Shown: piece by piece, positions 14,931-21,527 of the stretch
Layout of the letters: every line of letters starts with the position of its first letter
Position numbering within the stretch: position 1 is the stretch's first letter
Assembly (NCBI GenBank): GCA_964371945.1
Contig: CAYJPA010000074.1
Span: 1-31,702, forward strand
Direction of reading: 5' to 3'
Origin: CAYJPA01 sp964371945
Lineage (GTDB): Bacteria > Chloroflexota > Chloroflexia > Thermomicrobiales > UBA6265
DNA length: 31,702 nucleotides
Made by a program: the position numbers and the translations under genes
The notes under the pieces: model-generated
What the model was told of the DNA's origin: nothing
What the model saw: the letters and a program-made list of their open reading frames with translations, nothing else
The model's database searches: none

Positions 14931-15596
14931 ATGCCATTTGCAGACGAAATCCGGGCGATCCGCGATCGTGATCCAGCTGCCCGCTCAAATCTCGAAGTCT
15001 GGTTGACCTATCCAGGTCTCCATGCGCTCATGTTCTACCGTGTTTCATCGCGGCTTCGGCAGAACAACCTACACCTCCTTGCCAGAATCGTGTCCCACCT
15101 GGGCCGGTTCTTTACCGGAATTGAGATTCATCCAGGCGCCGCGATCGGCAAGGGACTCTTCATCGACCACGGCATGGGCGTCGTGATCGGTGAAACGGCG
15201 GTCATCGGCGATGACGTTACGCTTTATCAGGGCGTGACGCTCGGCGGCACTGGCAAAGAACGAGGTAAGCGCCATCCGACGCTTGGCGATCGGGTTGTCG
15301 TTGGCGTTGGCGCCAAGATCCTGGGCGCCGTCACCATTGGCAACGACGCGAAGATCGGCGGAGGGGCGGTGGTGCTCACGGATGTACCCGCGCATACCAC
15401 GGCAGTTGGCGTGCCCGCCAAGGCGGTCATTTGCACGGACCCGCATTCTGGTGAGCGACGGCGGCTCGAGCATCTTCCGGACCCGCAACAAGATACGCTT
15501 ATCTCCCTTGTGCAGCGGATCGAGGAGCTCGAAGCGCGAGTGAGCGTGTTGCAAGGTGAGCAAGCCAAACCGGAAGCGCACGTTGCGCTAACCTAA
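14931..15596 (+). CDS. cysE: Serine O-acetyltransferase
   Basis: A 221-residue left-handed beta-helix acyltransferase that makes O-acetylserine from serine and acetyl-CoA, the first step of cysteine synthesis. The N-terminal helical part (MPFADEIRAIRDRDPAARSN) is the short CysE form. The hexapeptide-repeat core runs from about residue 63 to 170 and contains IEIHPGAAIGKGLFIDHGMG with the active-site His-Asp region, GETAVIGDDVTLYQGVTLGG, then HPTLGDRVVVGVGAKILG and VGVPAKAV. The C-terminal part after about 195 looks coiled-coil (LVQRIEELEARVSVLQGEQ). AGGAG sits 7 bases before the ATG. It is followed 35 bases later by cysS, the common cysES pairing. Confidence 0.95.
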   Translation: MPFADEIRAIRDRDPAARSNLEVWLTYPGLHALMFYRVSSRLRQNNLHLLARIVSHLGRFFTGIEIHPGAAIGKGLFIDHGMGVVIGETAVIGDDVTLYQGVTLGGTGKERGKRHPTLGDRVVVGVGAKILGAVTIGNDAKIGGGAVVLTDVPAHTTAVGVPAKAVICTDPHSGERRRLEHLPDPQQDTLISLVQRIEELEARVSVLQGEQAKPEAHVALT

Positions 15597-15631
15597 CGAG
15601 CACGATTCGACTGAAACGGAGAGGGCGGCCC

Positions 15632-17041
15632 ATGACGGGGCGGTTGCAGATCTACAACACGATGTCCCGGAGGAAGGAGCCGTTCGAAACGATCGAACCA
15701 GGCGTCGTTCGCATGTATGTCTGCGGTGTCACTCCGTACGCGAGCGCTCATGCCGGTCATGGAATGTCAGCGATCGTTTTCGACATGATCCGCCGCTACC
15801 TCGAGCACAGCGGCTATCAGGTCCGTCATGCCCAGAACTTCACGGATATCGACGACAAGATCATCAACCGGGCAAATGACGAAGGCATCGATCCCAACGC
15901 TTTGACTGAGAAACTGATCGCCGATTGGCACGCCGAAACGGAGGCGCTCAACATCAAACCGGCGACGATCTATCCCCGTGCGACGCTAGAGGTTCCGTAC
16001 ATCGTCGAGATGATCGAGGGACTGATTGAAGGCAGCTACGCGTATCCGGTTGGCGGTGACGTTTACTTCCGGGTTCGATCGTTTAGCGACTACGGCAAGC
16101 TTTCGCACCGCAATCTCGACGATCTGCTCTCCGGCGCCCGGATCGAAGTCGACGAGCGAAAGGAAGACCCGCTCGATTTTGCGCTCTGGAAAGCGACCAA
16201 GCCTGGCGAGCCGAGCTGGGAGAGCCCGTGGGGCGCCGGTCGCCCGGGTTGGCATATCGAATGCTCCGCGATGTGCTCTCATCACCTCGGTGGCGTGGTC
16301 GATCTTCATGGCGGGGGCGCAGACCTCATCTTCCCGCATCACGAGAACGAGATCGCGCAATCCGAAGCGTATCTCGGCAAGCAGCCCTTTTCGCGATATT
16401 GGGTTCACAACGGCTTGCTGCAATACGCCGGCGACAAAATGTCGAAATCGATCGGCAACATCGTTTGGCTGCGCGACGTCATCAGTCGCGGCCTAGCCGG
16501 ACCGTTTCGACTGCTGATTCTGCAGTCGCATTACCGAGCGCCGCTGACCTTCGGCGAAGAAGGACTGCTGGCCGCGGAGCGCGGTCTGGAACGATTGCGA
16601 GCGGCTGCAAACAGCGCTAACGAGACAAGTGTGGAATCGATCGGAGTACAGACGTCGATCGATAAGGATGCGATGGAGGCTCGACGCATCTTCCTTGATG
16701 CAATGGACGATGATTTCGACACCCCAGTGGCCGTTGCGGCGCTCTTCGACCTCGCCAGAGCGATCAATCGCACTCGATCCGAGGGCGCATCCCACGATTC
16801 AATAGCCTCAGCACAGGCGATGCTGGTCGGTCTAGCGGGTGTGCTTGGACTCGATCTTTCTGAACAGCCGGCGCGCGGAATGAGCGATACGAGGCCGTTC
16901 GTCGATCTGCTCGTGAGCATCCGCGACGAATTGCGCGCGGCCAAACAGTGGACCATTGCAGACCACATACGCGACGGCCTGGCCGCCGAAGGGATCACCA
17001 TTGCGGACGGACCGACCGGTTCGACCTGGCGCAAAGCCTGA
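15632..17041 (+). CDS. cysS: Cysteinyl-tRNA synthetase
   Basis: A 469-residue class I synthetase that charges tRNA-Cys. Zinc ligands expected for the family are present: Cys31 (MYVCGVT), Cys211 (HIECSAMC), His236 and Glu240 (FPHHENE). The HIGH motif reads HAGH (40-43), a tolerated variant, and KMSKS is exact at 269-273 (DKMSKSIGN). The C-terminal helical anticodon-binding region ends with the normal IADGPTGSTWRKA. MshC, the mycothiol ligase homologue, was considered, but the KMSKS and C-terminal extent fit CysS. The gene follows cysE with a 35-base gap, and rlmB begins inside its 3' end. Confidence 0.96.
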   Translation: MTGRLQIYNTMSRRKEPFETIEPGVVRMYVCGVTPYASAHAGHGMSAIVFDMIRRYLEHSGYQVRHAQNFTDIDDKIINRANDEGIDPNALTEKLIADWHAETEALNIKPATIYPRATLEVPYIVEMIEGLIEGSYAYPVGGDVYFRVRSFSDYGKLSHRNLDDLLSGARIEVDERKEDPLDFALWKATKPGEPSWESPWGAGRPGWHIECSAMCSHHLGGVVDLHGGGADLIFPHHENEIAQSEAYLGKQPFSRYWVHNGLLQYAGDKMSKSIGNIVWLRDVISRGLAGPFRLLILQSHYRAPLTFGEEGLLAAERGLERLRAAANSANETSVESIGVQTSIDKDAMEARRIFLDAMDDDFDTPVAVAALFDLARAINRTRSEGASHDSIASAQAMLVGLAGVLGLDLSEQPARGMSDTRPFVDLLVSIRDELRAAKQWTIADHIRDGLAAEGITIADGPTGSTWRKA

Positions 17042-17801
17042 GCAGCGCCAGCTTCTCAAACCAAGACAGCTCATCGGCGATCTGCTTTATGGTCGCAATG
17101 GGGTGCTGGAGGGTCTGCGGGGCCGCAGGCAATTGCGCCGGCTCTTTATCGCTGTTGGCGTGAAAGAAGAGCCGCGCATCAAAGAAGCGATCGCAACCGC
17201 CTCGCGAATGGACGTGCCTGTTGAACGGATCCAGCGCTTGGAGCTGGATGCGCTGACAAATGGCGCCAACCACCAGGGTATCGCGCTGTTGACCTCGGAA
17301 TACCCGATCGCATCATTGGATGACATCGTCGCGCGCGAGGGCACGATCTTGGTGCTCGATCACGTGCAGGATACCCAGAACATGGGCTCGTTGCTTCGCG
17401 CGGCCGAAGCTGCCGCGGTGGCTGGGGTGGTCATCGCCCGCGATCGCGCTGCCGATATCACCCCCGCAACCGTCAATGCATCCGCGGGCGCGGTCGAGCA
17501 CCTCCTTGTCGCCCGAGAAGCGAATCTCGCCCGCACGATCGAGTTGCTCAAAGCGACGGGACGTTGGGCGATCGCGCTCGACACCGGCCCTGGAGCTGTC
17601 GACCTCTTCTCCGGCGACCTGCCGTTGCCGGCGATCCTCGTCGTTGGCAGCGAGGGAGAGGGACTGACACCGATCGTCAAAAAGGCATGCGACGTTGTGG
17701 CTGAAATCCCGATGGCGGGCCGGGTCGCATCGCTCAATGCCGCTACCGCCGCATCAATCGCGCTCTTCGAGATCGTTCGTCGCACGCGCCATGCGGGCTG
17801 A
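17001..17801 (+). CDS. rlmB: 23S rRNA (guanosine-2'-O)-methyltransferase of the TrmH/RlmB type
   Basis: About 266 residues, SPOUT superfamily. The N-terminal substrate-binding domain begins LLYGRNGVLEGL, typical of RlmB, which methylates G2251 of 23S rRNA in the peptidyl-transferase P loop. The SpoU methylase core has its three motifs: LDHVQDTQNMGSLLRAAEA, ILVVGSEGEGLTP and VASLNAATAASIALFE. There is no ATG near the domain; TTG at 17001 is chosen because AAGGG lies 7 bases upstream. TTG at 16956 is the alternative. The gene overlaps cysS by 41 bases, and cysS-rlmB adjacency is widespread in bacteria. A related TrmH-family specificity cannot be excluded. Confidence 0.88.
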   Translation: MRTDRPVRPGAKPEQRQLLKPRQLIGDLLYGRNGVLEGLRGRRQLRRLFIAVGVKEEPRIKEAIATASRMDVPVERIQRLELDALTNGANHQGIALLTSEYPIASLDDIVAREGTILVLDHVQDTQNMGSLLRAAEAAAVAGVVIARDRAADITPATVNASAGAVEHLLVAREANLARTIELLKATGRWAIALDTGPGAVDLFSGDLPLPAILVVGSEGEGLTPIVKKACDVVAEIPMAGRVASLNAATAASIALFEIVRRTRHAG

Positions 17802-17816
17802 ATCAGACCCGTTTCG

Positions 17817-17845
17817 TTGCACGGCCAACCTGCCGGACGTATAGT
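17817..17845 (+). promoter_or_regulatory. Promoter of the rplI-dnaB operon
   Basis: TTGCAC (17817-17822) and TATAGT (17840-17845) are separated by 17 bases, close to the sigma-70 consensus. It starts 16 bases after the rlmB stop and lies about 100 bases before rplI, leaving a leader of about 90 bases. Confidence 0.7.
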
Positions 17846-17943
17846 TACCGCGGCCGGCAAATGGTGGCTGCTCGCTTAGCGTTTGTCCCACTGGCCCCGT
17901 GTTTGGCCGCGTTTGACGGCTCCTTGGTTGGGAAGGTTCGAAG

Positions 17944-18465
17944 ATGAAGGTAGTTCTGCGGCAGGATGTCGAGAAGCTCGGCGAATCGGGCTCTGTTCAA
18001 GAGGTGGCAGCTGGTTTTGCCCGTAATTACTTGATTCCAAAAGGCTTTGCGGTCGTGGCCACGGCGGGCGAGCTCAAAACCGTGGCCGAGAATGCTCGTG
18101 TCCGCGAGATGAAGATCGCCCGCCAGGAGCGGGAGCTTCAGGCGCTCGCCGACAAGATCAGCGGTCAGCGTCTCAGCTTTACCGCTCGAGCAGGCGATCA
18201 GGGCCGGCTGTACGGTTCGATCACGGCCAGCGATGTTGCCGAGAAGCTCTCGGCCGCAATCGGTCAAGAAGTCGACCGTCGCCGGGTGGTGCTCGAAGAT
18301 CCGATTCGAAGCCTGGGCGAGCACACGGTCACGGTGCACCTCGTCGGCCGCCTGCGACCGCAGGTCACCGTGGTTGTCGCCGCTGAGCATGTCGAAGCTG
18401 AAGCTGTTGAAACCGGAGAAGCGGTGCCGGCAACGACTGAAGAGTCCGAAGAGACCGAATCCTGA
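17944..18465 (+). CDS. rplI: 50S ribosomal protein L9 (bL9)
   Basis: 173 residues, slightly longer than the usual 148. The N-terminal rRNA-binding domain is textbook: MKVVLRQDVEKLGESGSVQ, then VAAGFARNYLIPKGFA. A long central helix (about 42-75) follows, then the C-terminal domain with GRLYGSIT and HTVTVHLV. The last 25 residues are an acidic tail (EAVETGEAVPATTEESEETES) beyond the family norm. GGAAGG precedes the ATG. rpsF, ssb and rpsR, which usually precede rplI, are absent; dnaB follows, as in many genomes. Confidence 0.96.
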   Translation: MKVVLRQDVEKLGESGSVQEVAAGFARNYLIPKGFAVVATAGELKTVAENARVREMKIARQERELQALADKISGQRLSFTARAGDQGRLYGSITASDVAEKLSAAIGQEVDRRRVVLEDPIRSLGEHTVTVHLVGRLRPQVTVVVAAEHVEAEAVETGEAVPATTEESEETES

Positions 18466-18578
18466 GAACTGCTTGGCTGCCGGCGGCAAACCAGACTCGG
18501 TGCCGGCGACCATACTTCCTCGATTGTTCATCAGCTCCTGACCACCCGTAGGTTTGTCCCGCTCTCAAGGGGGGTCGA

Positions 18579-19919
18579 ATGGTTGCCGCGCTAGATCGAC
18601 TGCCTCCTCACAATCTCGAGGCTGAGCAGTCTGTTCTCGGCAGCCTGTTGATCGACCGTGACGCAATCATCCGCGTCGCGGCGATGCTGAAAGCCGACGA
18701 CTTCTACCACGGCGCCAACGGCGCCATCTACCAGGCGATCATCGATCTCTACAACAAGCGCGAACCAACCGACTTCGTCACGCTGACCGACGAACTGCAG
18801 CGTCGCGAACGGCTCGACCAGGTCGGAGGCGTCGCCTACCTCTCGTCGCTGCTCAATGTCGTACCGACCGCGGTTCACGTCGAGTATTACGGCAAAATCG
18901 TCGAGCGCACGGCGACCCTGCGCCGCCTGATCGACGCCGGCGCCCAAATCGTCAGCATCGGATATCGCGATGGGGTCGACGTCGAAGACGCGATGGACGC
19001 GTCGGAGCGCGCGATCTTTGACGTGTCTCAGCGCAGGACAACTCGCGACTTCCAGTCGATCGCGGATGTGCTGGAGCGATTCTTCGACCAGATCGACTAC
19101 ATGCAGAAGAACCGCGGTGCGCTGGTCGGCGTGCCGACCGGATTCTCGGAGCTAGACAAGCTCACCGGGGGTCTGCAGAGATCGGATTTGATCATCATCG
19201 CGGCCCGGCCAAGCGTCGGGAAAACCGCGTTTGCACTAGGTATTGCCTATAACGCCGCGGTATTGCACAACAAGACCGTTGGCATGTTCTCGATCGAGAT
19301 GTCCGCCGAGCAACTGGTGCAACGCCTGCTCGCGACCGAGACGATGATCGATTCGCACCGTCTCCGGCTGGGACAGATCGAAGATCACGAATGGGACCGC
19401 ATTTCCCGCGCATTTGGACGACTCGCGGAAGCGCAAATCTTCATCGACGACTCCGCGGGACTCAGTCTCATGGAGCTGCGGAGCAAGGCGAGGCGGCTGC
19501 AAGCAGAGCATGGACTGGACATGCTGGTGATCGACTATTTGCAGCTCATGAGCGGTCGCCGTTCCGAGAACCGGGTGCAGGAGATCTCGGAGATCTCGCG
19601 GGGTCTGAAGGGCATCGCCCGCGAGCTCAACATCCCCGTCATCGCGCTTTCCCAGCTTTCCAGGGCGGTCGAGGCAAGAGCCGACCACCGTCCGATGCTT
19701 TCCGACTTGCGAGAGTCCGGTTCGATCGAGCAGGACGCGGATATCGTGATGTTCATCTACCGGGATGAGCTCTACGACGAGAATACCGAGCATAAGGGGA
19801 TCGCCGAAATTGCGATCGCCAAGCACCGGAATGGACCGGTCGGCAAGACGAATCTTCGCTTCTTCGGAAAGACCGCTCGTTTCGCCGATCTCGATCTTTA
19901 CCGCGAACCAACGGCCTGA
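18579..19919 (+). CDS. dnaB: Replicative DNA helicase DnaB
   Basis: A 446-residue hexameric 5'-3' helicase that unwinds the replication fork. The N-terminal domain begins LPPHNLEAEQSVLGSLL, the standard primase-interaction region. The RecA-like C-terminal domain has Walker A ARPSVGKTA (209-217), with Val where Met is more usual, and the Walker B strand LDMLVIDYLQLMSG (313-326). It also has the loop and finger region SQLSRAVEARADHRP and DLRESGSIEQDADIV. No intein is present. The ATG follows GGGGGG closely. It lies 113 bases after rplI and 31 bases before the DnaD-like gene. Confidence 0.97.
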   Translation: MVAALDRLPPHNLEAEQSVLGSLLIDRDAIIRVAAMLKADDFYHGANGAIYQAIIDLYNKREPTDFVTLTDELQRRERLDQVGGVAYLSSLLNVVPTAVHVEYYGKIVERTATLRRLIDAGAQIVSIGYRDGVDVEDAMDASERAIFDVSQRRTTRDFQSIADVLERFFDQIDYMQKNRGALVGVPTGFSELDKLTGGLQRSDLIIIAARPSVGKTAFALGIAYNAAVLHNKTVGMFSIEMSAEQLVQRLLATETMIDSHRLRLGQIEDHEWDRISRAFGRLAEAQIFIDDSAGLSLMELRSKARRLQAEHGLDMLVIDYLQLMSGRRSENRVQEISEISRGLKGIARELNIPVIALSQLSRAVEARADHRPMLSDLRESGSIEQDADIVMFIYRDELYDENTEHKGIAEIAIAKHRNGPVGKTNLRFFGKTARFADLDLYREPTA

Positions 19920-19950
19920 TTTCAATGAGCGATCTCGATGAGGCTGTGCG

Positions 19951-20709
19951 GTGACAAAACCGTTTGGCGGGTTTCAGCTCACCGACGAGCCCGGCGTCAG
20001 CATCCCGATCGGTTTCTTCCGGGACGTGCTCGGCCAGCTGTCTGATATCACCGAGATTCATGTGACGCTCTGTGTCTTTAAGCTCGTCGATCAGGCCGGT
20101 GGACTTGCTCATCCGCTGCCGGAACAGGCGATCGTGCGAGATCGCGTGCTTCGAGACGCGTTGAGGATTGAAGGAAGTCCCAACGAGCCCGACCGCCGGA
20201 TCGCGATCGGATTGGACCTCGCGGTTGGTAGAGGGACGCTCCTCAAAGTGGTCGCGGAGCATCACGAAGGGCGCGCGATTTGGTACTATGTGAACACCAT
20301 CGCAAACCAAGCTCAGGTGGCGGCCATGAGCCGCGGATCAGCATCTCCTCCACCCGATCTCTGGCAAGACGGCGAGGCTCCAGTCGTTCAGGCGGAGCGA
20401 CCGACGGTATTCCGTTTGTATGAGCAGAACATTGGCATTCTGACGCCACTGATCGCCGAACGTCTGGTTGATGCACTCGAAACCTATCCGCCGGAGTGGA
20501 TCGAAGAGGCGATCGGCGAGGCGGTGAGCTACAACCGCCGGAGTTGGCGCTATATCAATCGTATTCTTGAAAACTGGGCGGTCGTCGGTCGCGGCGACAG
20601 GGCTCCCGAAGGCGGACGAAATGAGACACATCGGCGAGGTGATTCGCGGGATCTCGATCCCAATCAATACAAACACGGGCGGTATCTCGATCGATCGCGA
20701 GACCGTTAG
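19951..20709 (+). CDS. DnaD-domain-like protein
   Basis: A predicted 252-residue protein. The stretch of about 150-212 matches the DnaD/DnaB_2 C-terminal domain pattern: FRLYEQNIGILTPLIAE, YPPEWIEEAIGEAVSYN and RRSWRYINRILENWAVVG. In Bacillus these proteins help remodel DNA and load helicase at origins. The N-terminal part (FFRDVLGQLSDITEIHVTL) resembles a winged helix with the length expected for a DnaD N-domain. The C-terminal tail is basic and rich in Arg and Asp. The start is GTG at 19951, with GAGG 7-8 bases upstream. It lies between dnaB and a loader-type ATPase and overlaps that gene by about 89 bases, which supports a role in replication initiation or restart. Confidence 0.8.
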   Translation: MTKPFGGFQLTDEPGVSIPIGFFRDVLGQLSDITEIHVTLCVFKLVDQAGGLAHPLPEQAIVRDRVLRDALRIEGSPNEPDRRIAIGLDLAVGRGTLLKVVAEHHEGRAIWYYVNTIANQAQVAAMSRGSASPPPDLWQDGEAPVVQAERPTVFRLYEQNIGILTPLIAERLVDALETYPPEWIEEAIGEAVSYNRRSWRYINRILENWAVVGRGDRAPEGGRNETHRRGDSRDLDPNQYKHGRYLDRSRDR

Positions 20710-21406
20710 GTGCACGATTTGCAACGACGCGGGCTTCCTTCGCCTCGACGTGCCGGTGGGCGATCCCAACTTCGGCAGGCTTTTCTCATGCAGGTGCACC
20801 ATCGATCGCCGCGAATCGAAACTGGTTGAGGAGCTCCGCAAACTTTCGAATCTCGACGCCTTTTCCGATCGAACGTTCGACACATTCGACGACGGCGTTG
20901 ACGGCGTCGACGAGGCCTATGACGCCGCGCTGCAATACGCGCGTAATCCGCATGGATGGTTCTTTCTCCACGGCAATTGCGGAACCGGGAAAACGCATCT
21001 CGCCGTTTCCATTGCCCATTACGTCATGGTTCGCCAGAAGCTAAGTGTGCTGTTCGCGGTCGTGCCGGATCTGCTCGATCACCTCCGTGCCACTTTCGAC
21101 CCGGGGAGCGGTGTCGCCTACGACGATCGATTCAATGCGATCCGTAATGCTCAGTTGCTCGTGCTTGACGATCTGGGCACAGAAAACACGACGCCCTGGG
21201 CGCGAGAAAAGCTGTACCAAATCTTCAACCACCGCTACAACGAGCAACTTCCAACGGTGATTACCTCAAACCAGGATTTCAAACGAATCGAAGAGCGGGT
21301 TCTTTCGCGGATACTCGACACTCGATTGACCCGATATCTCCATATCGATGCCGAGGATTTCCGGCGGCGGCGAATTGTGCCCGCTGGGTCACAGAACGGC
21401 CGGTAG
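20621..21406 (+). CDS. DnaI/DnaC-like helicase loader ATPase
   Basis: A 261-residue AAA+ protein of the DnaC/DnaI/IstB group. The N-terminal part has a zinc cluster, Cys31 and Cys34 (CTIC) with Cys57 and Cys59 (SCRC), as in DnaI-type loaders. The ATPase domain carries Walker A GNCGTGKT (118-125), Walker B LLVLDDLG (179-186), sensor 1 TVITSN (212-217) and an arginine-finger region LSRILDTR (228-235). The ATG at 20621 is preferred (AAGGCGGA upstream); a TTG at 20567 would extend it. Its place after dnaB and the DnaD-like gene suggests it loads that helicase. IstB transposition helpers look similar, but no IS element is here. Confidence 0.85.
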   Translation: MRHIGEVIRGISIPINTNTGGISIDRETVRCTICNDAGFLRLDVPVGDPNFGRLFSCRCTIDRRESKLVEELRKLSNLDAFSDRTFDTFDDGVDGVDEAYDAALQYARNPHGWFFLHGNCGTGKTHLAVSIAHYVMVRQKLSVLFAVVPDLLDHLRATFDPGSGVAYDDRFNAIRNAQLLVLDDLGTENTTPWAREKLYQIFNHRYNEQLPTVITSNQDFKRIEERVLSRILDTRLTRYLHIDAEDFRRRRIVPAGSQNGR

Positions 21407-21527
21407 TGACAGGCTAAGGCGACCACTCAATACCACGGTCCTATTCTCCCGACGAGTCTTGGTCCGTAGACTGGGCACACGCCCGCTCGCATCGTGAGAG
21501 CGGTGGCGGGTTGTGCGGAGGTTCACC

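Noticed and set aside
15632..17041. MshC (mycothiol ligase) instead of CysS
   Set aside because: CGVTPY at the N-terminus is reminiscent of MshC, but the length, KMSKS context, C-terminal end and cysE neighbour fit CysS.
20621..21406. IstB transposition helper of an IS21-type element
   Set aside because: No IstA transposase or terminal repeats are nearby, and the gene is fixed in an operon with dnaB and a DnaD-like gene. The N-terminal Cys4 cluster suits a helicase loader.
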